Positions 32,831 to 45,900 are shown, counted from the stretch's first letter. The stretch: DNA of 64,000 bases from Podospora bellae-mahoneyi (GCF_035222275.1 NC_085883.1:2046001-2110000); one strand, 5' to 3'. A program made the numbers and translations. Notes: generated by a model from the letters alone, not told the origin.

Positions 32831-33346
32831 TTAGGAGAAGCGTTTCTCGCCCTAGAAATTGTAAGCTTTTTGCGAGAAAGATGATTGTTGAGGAAGCACG
32901 TACTCTCCAAGGCTGATTGACTTCGAAGCCTGGCGGGGCTATGGCATTGTCTGTTTGCCCTCGCAAGACTCCTGTAAGTCGTCTGTCGCGGTCCATCACT
33001 GCGTTCATATATCGTTAGTATAGGTTCAAGAGCGGGACCTCTTTGTAGAGAAATATTGCTTCATACTTTGCTGTTGTTAAGAGAAACATGTTAGCTCGAG
33101 AACCAAAATCCAGCTAAACAAGGCGAACATACCCTGTCCCAGGTATCAAGGGACCATCTGTGCTTCTTTCCGCCACCGGCGTAGTGTCTGATTCCGCTCA
33201 GCCCAGCGCCAGTCACGCCAAACATCTGTCCCCCCGCCCATCAGCATCTATGATCCTTCCTCATGTTTGGTGGGCGCATGAATTCGAGGAGCTCTTACGG
33301 CAGTGATGATGACATAGGGAATGAGAGTCTCGAAGGGAACGGGCAT
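32831..33346 (-). CDS. NADH:ubiquinone oxidoreductase accessory subunit, NDUFA1 (MWFE)-like
   Basis: I join five exons, 33346-33299, 33225-33133, 33070-33067, 32998-32904 and 32851-32831, giving 86 residues. NDUFA1-type subunits are single-helix inner-membrane proteins of complex I. The product starts MPVPFETLIPYVIITAMFGV (a membrane helix) and continues with GGGKKHRWSLDTWDR, QMMDRDRRLTG, QTDNAIAPPGFE and NQPWRGEKRFS, the pattern of fungal members. The third exon is just four bases (CAAA). Skipping it would put TGA directly after exon 2, and no other acceptor restores the frame. All introns have GT-AG ends, mostly with CTAAC or CTTAC branch sites. An additional intron is likely in the 5' leader (donor GTATGC and acceptor GACAG, 33417-33365). 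The gene is too fragmented to appear as an ordinary open frame. Confidence 0.87.
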
Positions 33347-34236
33347 CGTGACGGTTGTGCGGCCTGTCAATTGAGTTAGTGATAATGTCACAGCAAATAC
33401 AAAACAAGGGAGCATACCCGAAGCCTCTGTCCAATCTATGTGGTGGTGGTGTGGTGTCTGTAACTGCGCAACCTCGAAGCGCAAAGCCCAAGGTCCAGGT
33501 CTCTCGTCACGGCGATAGCGGTACTTGGACTGTGGCTCTCCCCAATTCCAATTGGCGAAGCTCTGAGTGGATGATTTCACTTTCTTGCCTCAGGCACCCA
33601 ACCAATTCCCTCGAAAGCTCGGATCACCTCTTCAAGGCTGCCAAGCACCAGACCCACCTTCAAATTCACTGACTAATCAGTCCAAATGCAACCTTGCATT
33701 GCAGCAAACCGGGGGGGTCCAACTCCAGTAGCCAGCAACCTGAACACTTTCGCGATCAACCCAGGCAAAACTTCGACTCGCTCCAGAACCACATCCACAA
33801 CCATTGACGGCCAGAAACTGCCATTTTCACGCGTCTCTACCCCAGAGCGTCTCCATAGAAGCCAAAAATAATCATATTCCTACCGAATTCCACCTTCCTC
33901 CGCGCGTTCAACACCCCAAAGCCTTGACCCACGAATCGAACTCAACTTTTTTGTTTTTTGTTTTTGCGTGTTTTGCGGCGCGGCGCATATAAAACCGAGA
34001 TATATTCCCTGCGAGATACCAGTCGGTAGTGATTGTTCCCCCCGAACGATGCGCCGGGTGTTATAGCCGCCGAAGATCGGAATCATCACGCAAAAGACCG
34101 AGGTGACCTGGCTGGCTGGCATGCGCCGCGGGTTGTGAATACAACTTGGCGGGCGTGGGCTTCACCGAGATCCCTTGTTTAGGGGAAGCAGGAGCCTGAG
34201 ATCAACCGAGGGGAATAAATAAGAGACGGGATCATA
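33347..34236. promoter_or_regulatory. Divergent promoter region of the complex I subunit and MYST genes
   Basis: This 890-base gap holds both promoters and a likely leader intron of the complex I gene. A T-rich tract lies at 33948-33968. No binding-site cluster is evident. Confidence 0.5.
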
Positions 34237-37200
34237 ATGGCCGAGGCTCAGCTCATGCAGGAGCAGCTACAACTGAGCGTCATGCAGTCAGAGCGTGAGG
34301 CTGAATTCGCCGCAGATGGGGATGTGATCATGGGGGAGGATATCAGTGCGGCCGCTTCTCAGAGTCAGATTGACGTTGGGAGTCTGGCGGGTGAGCATTA
34401 CGAGGATGCGGAGATGGATATGGATGCCGATGGGGAGCCTGACGACGGCGGGGAGGAACACGACGATCACAGCAGTGCCCAACACAGCGACTCGGAGCAG
34501 GAAGAGGATGGGGTTTTCGAGGAGGATGCCGAGGAGGAAGAGGATAATGAGATTGTTCCTGCCAGAGGCCGTCAGTCGCGACGAGGGAGCAAGGGGAGGA
34601 CAACAAGGGATGAGGATGCTGAAGAGGACGAGGACGAGGAAGATGATGAGGGTGTCGGGGCGGTCAAGATCAAGCCTGGCGAGACAGATGATGAGTCGGA
34701 TAGTGCCCACTCTGCGGATTCTGCCAGTGTCAGTGACAATGACTCTGATGCTGGTGCCGAGGAGGAGTGGGAGCCCGCGAATAATGATGAAGCGGAGGAG
34801 GATGAGGATGAGACTGATGACGGACACTGCATCTTCTGTAAGCAGAGTGAAGAAAACGATCCGGCAGAAGAGTTTGAGGTATATTTGGCTTGCACCAGGT
34901 GTCAGGACAACGGTCGGTGAACTCCCTGGCTATGAGTCGTTGTTTGCCATCTACTGACAACCAGTTGTACAGCTCACCAACAATGTGCCCGTGACAGCAA
35001 GGCATTGGATGGCGAAACGAGTAGGTGGTCTACGAATACATCGTATAGAACCGTGCTGACAACAGCTGCAGGTCCTGAGAGCTGGAAGTGCCCCAAGTGC
35101 GCAGACACTGAATCAGAATCCGACGCCCATAACGAAGAAGATGTCGAGATGGATGGCATCACTGACACCAGTGCTCCTCCATCTGCCCGGCGTGCACATG
35201 CGCCAAAACTAGCGAGGGACCTGCTTCCGTCACAAAAGGGCGCTGTCAAGCCAGAATCACACTCTGTCTTCAACCAACTCGTCCTCGACGAGGATCCTAT
35301 GGACGGATCGCGCGTGCTTAGAAAGCGGAAAACATCATCGATCGAGCCTGACGAGCACGTTATGGCCCTGCGAAAGAGGCGTCGGACAACAGAGGAGGCG
35401 AGCAACGAGGAAGCCTCAGCCAGCAGGGAAGGATCATCTAGACCAGTGTCCCGATCTTTACGGCTCAAGATTTTACAGAGCTCCGGTCCTGCTTCTGTCA
35501 CGAAGAAGACACGGAACAGCATCATCGTCAAGATGCGCGTGAATGCGGTGGAACTCGCTCGGATCTCATCTGAAAAGCCCAAGGGCCTTAAGAAACGACC
35601 TAATAGATCTAAGAGGTCGGGGAGATCGGGAAGATCGGCAAGGCGACCATCTAGAAATGACGGGCCTCGCGGTGCTGGGGCGGTCCAAGTCCCAATAGCC
35701 ACTCCGTTTACTAGCACGAGCTACTCTCAGCCATTTTACTCTTTCTACGATAGGGAGACGGACGAGCTAAAGGGAAAACCATATGGTGGCATCTTGACCG
35801 AACCCGAAGCCGACACGTCCAAAACGATGCCGACACCCGAAGACCGACGTCGCTTCGACGAGGCAAAGCAAAAGGCCGAAGAAGAATGGAGACAGAGGCT
35901 GCTGCAGGTGCAAGCCGAGACTGAAGTGCCGAGCAAAAAGTCTAAGAAGGCGTCGGGCCCGGCCAGCCAGATCGAGTGCATCCAGTTTGGAGGCTGGGAG
36001 ATCGATACGTGGTACGCGGCGCCGTATCCCGAGGAGTACAGCAGGAACCGGATTCTTTACATCTGTCAGTTTTGCCTCAAGTACATGAACTCGGACTATG
36101 TCACCTCGAGGCACAAGCTCAAGTGTCCGGCGAAGCACCCTCCTGGGGATGAAATTTACCGGCACGGGTCAATTTCAGTCTTTGAGGTTGATGGACGCAA
36201 GAATCCGGTTTACTGCCAAAACCTCTGCCTGCTCGCCAAGCTGTTTTTGGGATCCAAGACGCTTTACTACGACGTGGAGCCGTTTTTGTTTTATGTCCTC
36301 TGCGAGTATGATGATTTGGGGTATCATTTTGTGGGGTACTTTTCAAAGGAGAAGCGGGCGAGCAGTCAGAACAATGTTTCTTGCATTCTGACGCTGCCGA
36401 TTCACCAGCGGAAGGGGTATGGGAATTTGCTGATTGACTTTTCGTATCTTTTGACGAGGGTTGAGCAAAAGACGGGGTCACCGGAGAAGCCGCTTTCGGA
36501 CATGGGGTTGGTGTCGTATAGGAATTATTGGAGGTTGATCATGTGCAAGTATTTTGTGCAGCAGCGGGAGGAGAAGGGGTTGAGCATCAAGAAGATTTCG
36601 GATGATACAGGGCTGACGGCGGATGATGTTGTTTCGGCGTTGGAGGGGTTGAGGTGTTTGGTTAAGGATCCGGTGACGGGACTTTATGCGTTTAGAGTTG
36701 ATTTGGGGTTTTGTAGGGAGTATGTGGAGAAGTGGGAGGGGAAGGGGTATGTGCAGTTGAACGAGAAGGCGCTGACTTGGACGCCGTATGTGATGGGGAG
36801 GAGCAATGCGACGAATTTTGAGCTGGGGCCGGCGTTGACGGCTATTGCGCCGAGGGAGGAGGAGGACCACCAGGGGCAGAAACCGATTGTTGCTGGGGAC
36901 GGTTTGGTCAATGGGAATGGGTCGTTTACTACGCAGTCGGAAGCGGGGCCGGGACAAGATGTCAAGCCGCCGCCGGTTGAAGGTCATGTTCTTGAGTCTA
37001 CGGAGTCGTCGACGGGGGAGTCGAATGGTTCTGCCGAGGTCAAGCCTGCAGAAGATGCAAACGGGGAGTTGGAGGATGAACCACAAAGCGAAGATAACAA
37101 GAACTTCCCTGGCTACTACGACGAGAACCCCCAACAGGCCAAAGCCGATGTGGAAGAAGGCACGCAACAAGAGCAAGACTCCGAACCCAAACAAGATCCT

Positions 37201-37671
37201 AGCGGTTGGATGTCCCAATACATTGGCATTCCTCCCTCTCGATTCGAAGTCGTCCCACCGCTCAACCCCAGACGAACAGACCGTTCTAGAGCTGTGGTCT
37301 CCCGGCCCCCGGTTGTCAGGACGGCAAGCAGCGCTGCGAGGCCAAGGCCAAAACGGTCAGGGGGAAGTGCGAGACGTCCTGCTGCTGCTAGGCCGAGGGC
37401 TAGCTCGAGTGCGAATAATAAGAGGAAGCCGGGTGGTACGGGCAGGGGGCCGGGAAGGTGGCCCAAGGGGACGAAGAAGAGTGATTATGGGAATGCGGAT
37501 AGTGGGCCGGGGTTGCCGCCGGGGTGGATTGCGGAGCGGCAGAAGGAGGGTGGGGAGGGGGTGATGGATACGGTGCAGGTGCAGAGTCCTGGGGGGAAGG
37601 GGAAAGAGGAGATCGATTTGGTGATGAGTGATGTGGTTGTTGATGGGGGGGCGGGGGAAGGGGAGGAGTGA
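34237..37671 (+). CDS. MYST-family histone acetyltransferase, Sas3/Mst2 type with PHD-like finger
   Basis: Exons 34237-34912, 34973-35020 and 35072-37671 give 1107 residues. Sas3/Mst2 (KAT6 group) acetylates histone H3 tails in the nucleus. The first 200 residues are extremely acidic. A PHD-like zinc finger is built across the two introns: CIFC, CTRC, then DNAHQQCAR and WKCPKC. The MYST domain spans about residues 551-830, with the C2HC finger (YICQFCLKYM, HKLKC), LFLGSKTLYYD with the lysine that is autoacetylated in the family, the cysteine of NVSCILTLP, the acetyl-CoA loop QRKGYGNLLIDFSY, and SPEKPLSDMGLVSYRNYW. The C-terminal 280 residues are basic and disordered. The second intron has two in-frame acceptors six bases apart (35066 or 35072 as next exon start), changing two residues. 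Confidence 0.93.
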
Positions 37672-39114
37672 TTGGGGGGGGGTTAAGCATTGGTATTATC
37701 TGGGAAGGGTAAGGGCAGGGGAGGGATGGGGGTTATTGATACCACGGCGTTTTTTTGTTTGAAGCGAGGGAATATTATTGTTATACATTTGGTGTTTGGG
37801 TTCGTTTTCTTTTCAGGAGGGGGGGGGGAGCTGGGTGGAAGGAAGGCCTGTGTGCGTGAGTATTGCTTTGAACTATTTGCACAATTGTACTTTTAACCAC
37901 TTTTGTTCGAGGGTTGTGTGGTAGAGGTTCTTTTCTTATAAGATATTTGAGGAAGCTGAAAGGTTGTGAACAGCAGGTTAGACAAGAGCGTTTGAACAAG
38001 AATAATGGCTGTCCACTACATAGATGTCTCTCAGGTACCTGCCCTCCACGACGTGGCCATGCCACGGTCACAGATCGTGTGGCATTCGAGATAGCAACAT
38101 TTACGTCATGGCCGTCCACCTTCAGGTGGTTCCTCTATGATGTGCTGCCCAGAATAGTCTAGCGCAGGCTGGAGGCTTTCTGGAATGTCTTGGCATGCTT
38201 CAACACTGCAGCAGCCGCCACTTGCACTTGAAGCCATTTTTGTTGTTGTCAACTGCCTGTCAGCTTCATATAGAGTTTTGTTGGAGGCAGAAAGGTCCGA
38301 GTTAAGGTCTGATGAAGACCTGGTGAGGGCTTGTCTAGTTTTCCGAGGCGCAAAGGTTGGCGTTGAACTTGTGTTATGCTGGAATCTCGGTAAATGGCCG
38401 ACAGATCTCCTGTATATCCACTCTATTGTCATCTCTCCAATCTTGAAATTGGAAAGCGCGAGATACAATTTCATCTTTTCTCATCTTTTCCTTGTGCCGC
38501 TGATGAATGTTTGAAGTGGCAGAGGATACAGTGCCAATTGCAATTGAGTTTCCAGGTAGTCAGTGGCTTTTCTTCTTTTTCTTTTCTTTTTTTTTAAGCA
38601 GTTGGAACAAGCTCTCCCCCTCTTCACATACATCAATCAGGTCTCACACACCACACGCAGCTCCAACCACCGAGCGCGCGCCACTCCCAACATACGGTAC
38701 CTAACCTACCTAAACAGTGCGAATCAGGGGCTGAAGGAGAAGGCGAAAAAGCTTAACGTGGGTTGCACGATTACTTGTTGCTACCGACACGATCGCAGGT
38801 CCCTACTGTCTCCTATCATCGCAGCGTACCAACTGACGCTCTTCGCCTTACCAAGACCTACTATCCCCTGAACTTGGAAGGTTGGTGGCGCGTCCTTTTA
38901 GAGGTTACTGCTCACACAATCGGCTGCCAAGCTCCCGTCGGCACCACCCAGCATCCCTCCCCCGGCCGGCGACACGCACCACCCACTGCTTGCTGCTACT
39001 TACCACCACCACTTCTCAGTTTCCTAGCTTTCTTCCCTCTGCGACATTACCGGCCTCCCACTCTCTCGACATCCGCTACCGCCGGGTCTTCTTCTTCACA
39101 CACCGACGCCCAAC
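37672..39114. other. Gap between the MYST gene and the epsin gene
   Basis: This 1.4-kb stretch contains the MYST 3' flank (G-rich then T-rich) and the epsin promoter. The last 250 bases before the epsin start are pyrimidine-rich with CCACC and CTC repeats. No gene is supported. Confidence 0.55.
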
Positions 39115-41121
39115 ATGTCGAAAGTCATTCGCAGCGTCAAGAATGTCACCAAGGGTTACTCCAGCGTCCAGGTCAAGGTGCGCGAAGGTGGGTTCCCTCT
39201 TCCCTCGTCAACGTCGTCCCAAACTGCGCCGTATCATGCGCGCAAATCGAACCCGGCCCGTTAGCTAATCTTCTGGCAATGCAGCGACCAGCAATGACCC
39301 ATGGGGACCGACAGGAACACAGATGAGCGAGATCGCTCAGTTGACGTACAATTCGTGAGTGCATACGCAACCTCACCGGTGCCGGCCGCTGGCTGTGCTA
39401 GCACAAGGTGTCTCCAACCACCAATTTTGCTGACACAACCCCCGACAGGTCGACCGAGTTTTACGAGATTATGGACATGCTCGACAAGCGGCTCAATGAC
39501 AAGGGCAAGAACTGGCGACACGTGCTCAAGGCGCTCAAGGTTATGGACTATTGCCTGCACGAGGGCTCCGAGCTGGTTGTGACGTGGGCCAAGCAGAATA
39601 TCTTTATCATCAAGACGCTGCGCGAGTTTATCTACATTGATGAGGAGGGCAAGGATGTGGGAGCGAATGGTGGGTGGCGTTGGAAATGCTTCTGTCGTTT
39701 TTGCCGGGGATGGGTTGGCTGACTGACTTTGATTTTGGATAGTTCGCATTGCCGCAAAGGAGCTGTCTGCGCTGATCGCTGACGAGGAGAGACTGAGAGC
39801 TGAGCGAGCCGATAGGAGGATCTGGAAGTCTCGTGTCAATGGCCTCGAGGAATACGCCCCCCAGCAGAGCAGGGAAGAGCGGCAACCCCGCCGCGAGCGA
39901 CGACAGCCGACCGATGAGGAGGACACCGAGTACAGGCTGGCGATCGAGGCCAGCAAGGCCCAAGAGGAGGAGGATAGGAGAAAGCGCGAGAGCCGGAACG
40001 TGGATGAGGATGATGACGATCTGGCCAAGGCGATCAAGCTCAGCAAGGAGGAAGAGGAAAGACGGCGACGGGAACTGGAGTCGACCAATGCTGCTGCTCT
40101 GTTTGATGACGCACCGACGCCAACGGCTCAGCCTCAGTTCACCGGGTTCAACCAGGGCTATCAGCAGGGGAGCGCGGTTGACTTTTTTGCCAACCCGATT
40201 GATCAGAGCCAGATGCAGATGCAGCCAACGGGCTATGTACAGAACGCGTTTACCGGGTACGGGGTTCAGCAGCCGCAGCCAACTGGCTATCAGAATGGCT
40301 TCCAGAACGGGTTTGGCCAGCAGCCAAATGCTTTTGACCCGTACGGTCAACAGCAGCAACAACAGCAGGCTTTCCAGCCCCAGCCGACGGGTTACAACCC
40401 TTACCTTCAGCAGCAACAGCAGCAGCCGTTCCAGCAGCAGCAAACATCCCAGCAGTTCCTGACACCACAGGTTCAAGAGAACACTCTCCAGCCAGGTAGC
40501 AATAACCCCTGGGCCAGCAACCACAGCACCGGTCTTCAGGCCATGAAGCCCACGCCCACAGGTTCAAACAACCCATTTGCCCAGCGACCATCCTCCGCAT
40601 TCAAGGCCACCTCCTCGCTGGGTAGCCTCCCAGAGCAAAAGACGCTTTCAACCTTTAGCTCCTTCACATCGCAGCCAGCATCGCAGTCCCAGCCTCAGTT
40701 CCAGTCTCAGCCCTCGTTCCAACTGCAGCCACCTCAGCAGCAGCAGCAGCAGCAGCAGCAGCCCCAGAGGGAGATGACGGAGCACGAGGCGAGACTGAAC
40801 GCGCTATTGAGTACGGGCGAGGGTTTGGATACGTTTGGTAACACGGGTAACCTGAGGATTCCGGCGCAGCATACGGCTCCGGGGGTGTTTGTTAACAGTG
40901 CGGGGGCTGGGTTGGGAAGGATGACGGCTGATCAAACGGGGAGTAATCCGTTCTTGAGGCAGCAGTTCACGGGGATGCCGACGGTTAGTTATGGTGGTGG
41001 GGGACAGCAGCAGCAGACGGGGCCTGGGGCGTTTGGTGGGGTGGGGGGAGGGGCGAACAACCCTTTTGCGCAGAGGAGTGGAGGACAGCAACAGCAGCAG
41101 GGGGATTTGATTCAGTTTTAA
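39115..41121 (+). CDS. Epsin (ENTH-domain endocytic adaptor)
   Basis: Exons 39115-39187, 39285-39354, 39449-39669 and 39743-41121 give 580 residues. Epsins bind PtdIns(4,5)P2, ubiquitinated cargo and clathrin to bend membrane during endocytosis. The ENTH domain covers the first 140 residues: MSKVIRSVKNVTKGYSSVQV, then EATSNDPWGP, then YEIMDMLDKRL, then NWRHVLKALKVMDYCLHEGS. Two ubiquitin-interacting motifs follow (EYRLAIEASKAQEEE and DDLAKAIKLSKEEEE). The C-terminal half is Q/P-rich with PTGY repeats, at least three NPF motifs that bind EH domains (NNPFAQ twice, SNPFLR), and a terminal LIQF clathrin box. All introns lie in or just after the ENTH domain. It corresponds to yeast Ent1/Ent2. Confidence 0.95.
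40735..40761 (+). repeat. (CAG)n run in the epsin gene
   Basis: Nine CAG codons encode a pure polyglutamine stretch in the disordered region, a likely length-variable site. Confidence 0.9.
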
Positions 41122-42958
41122 GGGGGGTGAAGAGGGGGTAGAAGGGAGAGAATGAAGAGTCTGAAGAGTGAGGATGATGAGAGAGAAGCAAGGGGAGGGT
41201 GGAGTAATAGGGGTGGGGGGGCGGTTGAGTATAGTTTCGACGGGGACGGTATTTGTTAAGTTGGTTTTGGTGGGTTTGAGGGAACAGAAAAGAGGAGTGG
41301 GAAAGGGGTAGGATAGGGGTTGGAAGAAAGAAGTTTGAGAGTTGTGGATGCTTGATGTGGATGTTGACGTGGTGAAGTGGTGGTGATGGTGGTGGTGGTG
41401 GTGATGATGGATGGATTGATTTACTTAAGCAACCTATTTTTTTTGTCCTTTTCTTTTTCTTCTTCTATCATTCGGAACATTGAGCTTCAGAGTTTGAGTG
41501 TTTGTGTGATACAAATGGTGATGTTTTTGTGTCTTGTGTGAAGTTTATCGTGACGTAAAGGTATAGGCAGGTAGGTCAAAAGTCCATGTTAGAAAGTTTG
41601 GGTGGACGGCTCTGTTGTGTCAAGGCTGGTTGGCTTTGAAAGGGCAGTAAGAGGGAGAGCAATGTGATATGTGAGAGAGGTGGAATATGGATATGTTGAA
41701 AAGTGAAGGGTGACAACCATATATATTTATAGCAGAAACCCTTGAGGTGGGCTGTTTTATTGTACATGGACAAGTCTCATATGATTTTGGTCACTGCCCG
41801 ATTTCACAACGAACCTACCTATTTCACACCGAGTTGTCAACTGTGAGGTGTGGAATTGTGGCATGCTTTACGAAAAGACAGTAGACAAACGGAACAAAGG
41901 TTTGGTGTGTCTGGGGGATTTATAGTCTTTCCTGGAAGCAGGCAGCTGTGTGATTCATCAGGGGTAAAGGTCTAAAACTGAGAAATAGCAAGGTGTCCAA
42001 TATTTTGCTGGGAACGGTCTATGATTTGCAGTTGTCAAGTGCGTCAAGTACGTCAAGCTTGCAAGGCAGACTTGTAGAATTACTAAGCTGTAGCCTGTGG
42101 GCCAATCAGAGGGGGGAATTGGGCGTTGGCTGGCAGGTTGGGCTGGGCACGTGAAGGATTTGAGGATGATGGCTGATGAACTTAAAATCGAGCGGTCGGA
42201 TGAGAGGAGCCATAAATATGTAGGGGGAGAGACTGCGCTGGTGTTCCAGATGTCTTGTTCTTCAGAGCAAAAAGTTGACCTTGAAAGACCAAACAGGAGC
42301 ATGATGCTGCTTGGGTGCTTGATAATTGGTCCGTGTGTTCTGTCAAAAAAGCTGTGACCCTGGCCACTCTTTTCGCAGGTGACGCACGGCTCACCCAGGA
42401 CTCTTCTTTATCTGATTGGTCACTTGAGCTCTTTTTTCGCCCCACCCAAGCATTGGGCTAGGGAAGAGAAACGGGCCAGGGCTGGAGAGAGAAGAGACAG
42501 AGAGGAAATAATAGCGGAACTTTCGTGAGCTTGCCAACTCGATTCCCCATCGCGCCTGTCACGACCACAACGAACAAGGGTCAAGGAAAGCAAGGTCGCC
42601 CATTTTCTTTACCTTACCTTCCCTCTCTCTATCCCCGAACAGCGCAGGCCAACATCTGAAACCTGCCCTTATTTGAACTTTCCTTTTATCTCATTGAATT
42701 TTATTTTTCTTTTCGGGGGAAAAATAACATCCATCACGTTACGCGCGCAGATCGAGAAGACATCAGTCCCTGCCTCGCGATTTTTTTCCCCCGACTTCGT
42801 TGTCCAAGATAACCATCTGAGCCGACAACAACGAGGCGGCCAATCATCAACAACACCCGCTTGCCTCGTCACCGAGCGCGACTGACGACAAACAAGCAAC
42901 TACATCACCAGCATTTTCGTCTGCCTGCCACTGCGCGACATCGATCATCACCCAGACG
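41122..42958. other. Gap between the epsin and Nup98-96 genes
   Basis: This 1.8-kb stretch has the G-rich epsin 3' flank with a (GGT/GAT)n tract near 41380-41412 and, from about 42,500, the pyrimidine-rich leader of the nucleoporin gene. A CCAATCAG box lies near 42102-42109. No gene is supported. Confidence 0.55.
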
Positions 42959-45900
42959 ATGGCGTTCGGCGGTTTTGGCGGCGGCGGCGGCGGTTTCGGC
43001 CAGAATAATAACACCACCGGCTCGACATTCGGCGGCTTTGGTGCTACAAACAACACATCTTCAGGTACGTGTCAACGACTTTTCGGTTTGTTCGAGGACG
43101 ACTTTCCATTGCGACATCGATCGACGGTCTCATTGGGTGATCACCACTGCTACCGACGATGAACTTTTTCGAGACCGCGAGTGATTACTGACTGATGACC
43201 TAGGGTTTGGCACAGGCACAGGCTTTGGAGCAACCAACAATGCTGCCCCCGGCACCACTGGCGGCAGTCTCTTCGGCGGCGGCGGTACTACTGGCGGCTT
43301 TGGTACTAACACCACTGGAGGTGCTTTTGGAGGTGGTGGTTTCGGCGCCGCGAAGCCAGCATTCGGCACGCCAGCCAGCACAAGCGGTGGAGGCCTTTTT
43401 GGGAGCACAACTGCCACCGCCGGCGGCACCGGGTTCGGCTTTGGCAACACTGCCAACACTGCTGCCACGTCAACACCCTTTGGTGGCGGCGGTGGATCAT
43501 CACTGTTCGGCGCAGCCAAGCCTGCCACAACCGGCTTTGGCGGGACAGGCACGGGCTTCGGCGCCGGGGCGACTGGCGGCAGCCTTTTCGGCGGTGGAGG
43601 CACAAGTACCACGGGGACCGGCTTCGGTGCGACGACCAACCCCGGGATCGGCACCGCGACTGGCGAAGCTCCAGGGACAGCTGTTGTTGCTTTCAACCCC
43701 CTGGTAGAAAAGGAGCCCAACAATGTGTCTCAGAGCAACTCATTCCAGAACGTATGCTTCATGGACGCCTACAAGCGCTGGTCTCCTGAGGAGCTTAGAT
43801 TGGTCGACTACAACCAGGGTCGGAAATCTGGAGGGGCTACCGGGTCGACGTTTGGAAGCACCAACTTTGGAGGCTTTGGCGCTACCGGGACAACAACAAC
43901 TAATACTGGCTTCGGTGGCGGTGCCACCACGGGATCAAGCTTGTTTGGTGGCGGTGGAACAAGCGGAGGATTCGGAGCAGCAACAACTACTCCAGCTGCC
44001 AATACCGGTGGCTTCGGCGGCAGCAGTCTCTTCGGTGCTAAGCCTGCAACAGCAACCACTGGCATGTTTGGAGGCACCCCCGCGCAACCTGCCGCTACGG
44101 GTGGCAGTCTCTTTGGAGGTGGTGGAGGTGGTTTCGGCACCACGGGAACAACTACTGGTGGCTTCGGCGGTGGAGCTGCCACGACCGGTACTAGTCTCTT
44201 CGGCACCAACACCGCAACTGCCGCGAAACCCGCCTCCGGCTTCAGCTTTGGAACCGGTGGCACTGCGACTACTAATACCGGCTTTGGAGGCACCGCCACT
44301 GCTGGCACCGGCACTGGACTCTTTGGAGCCGCTACACAACAACCTGCCGCCACCGGCGGCGGGCTTTTCGGCACTCAGCAACAACAGCAACCTGCCACGT
44401 CGGGCTTTGGCGGCTTTGGCCAAACCGCGGCCCAACCCGCTGCCACAGGAGGTATCTTTGGAACCGCACCAGCCAAGCCTGCCACTGGTCTGTTTGGAAC
44501 TGCCACCACAACCGCTCAACCGGCGACGGGCGGCTCTTTGTTCGGTGCGACTGGAACGACAACAAACACAGGATTCGGCGGAGCTGCCGCCCAGCCCGCA
44601 GCGGGCGGGAGTCTCTTCGGGGCGAAGCCGGCAACTGGCGGGCTCTTCGGTACAACCACGACGCCTGCCGCGACCGGCGGTGGTCTCTTCGGGAATGCTC
44701 AACAACAGCCTGCTGCCACAGGATTCGGCGCCGGCCTGGGCCAGAATAACCAGCAAAAGCCTCTTTTTGGCAACACCACCACTGGTGGCGGTCTCTTTAG
44801 CCAGCCGGCACAACAGCAGGGCGGTTCGCTATTCGGCGCTTCTCAGACGCAGCCCCAGCTCGGCTTGGGCAACTCTCTGCTTGGTGCTTCCCAACAACAG
44901 CAGCAGCAGCAGGGTTTGTCTACTAGCATCAATGACCTTTCCGCTTATGGTGCCGCTACCTTGTTCTCAGGTCTCAGTGATGACAAGATCGTCAATCCTG
45001 GGCCCCTGGCCACTCCTCTAGGTGGCAAGCCCAAGGTTAAGAGCCGGTCGATTTTGCCCATGTACAAGCTCAGCCCCGCGAACGCTTCCCGCTTCGTCAC
45101 CCCGCAGAAGAGAGGCTACGGTTTTTCGTACAGCGCCTATGGGTCGCCTGCTACGCCTTCCAGCATCTCGAGCACCCCCGGCGGCTTTGGACAGAGTCTT
45201 TTGGCCAGCAGTGTCAACCGTGGTTTGAGCAAGAGCATTTCTGCCAGCAACCTGCGCCGCAGCTTCAACGTTGAAGATAGTATCCTGCAGCCAGGTGCCT
45301 TCTCGGCCAACTCGAGCATGCGTCTTCTTGGCAGCGCTAGCAGCAACAAGAAGCTGATTATCAATAAGGACATGCGGAGCGATCTGTTCAGTAGCAGTGA
45401 TAAGAAGCAAGCTCAGGAAGATGCGAGCGGTGCTCGCAAGTTGGCCAAGAGAGTGAGCTTCGATACCAGCACAGCTGATAGTCCCAGCAACGACGAGGTC
45501 GCTGCGATTACGGATGGCAGCGAGAATGATCTTGGCTATCTCAGGCCTTCCATTCGTTCCACCAACAACGGCGCCAACGGTAGCAAGGCTTCTCCGGCCT
45601 CTGCCGCTCCCGAGATGACACAAGTCAAGGGCAATGAGCTTGCCATCGTCCATGAGGAAGAATCTCCTGCCGCCGCTCGGGTTACGCTTGCTGCCAAAGC
45701 TCCCGCCTCCCCATCCGCTGGTTCTGAGGAGGCTGGTGAGTATTGGATGAGCCCGTCGCTCGAGGACATCCGTGCCATGAACAGGACGCAGCGCCAAAAG
45801 GTTGTCGACTTTACTGTTGGTCGCGTCCACGTGGGTAATGTCCAGTTCAAGGTTCCTGTCGATCTCAGCAACATCAACGTGGATGAAATCATTGACAATA

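Noticed and set aside
33895-33945. B-box-like GTTCGATTC on the minus strand upstream of the MYST gene
   Set aside because: No A box at the right distance and no pairing T stem. A single 9-base match is expected by chance.
43723-45021. 432-codon frame overlapping the FG repeats of Nup98
   Set aside because: An alternative frame through GGC/GCT/ACC-rich FG codons yields alanine, leucine and serine repeats. It is a by-product of repeat composition.
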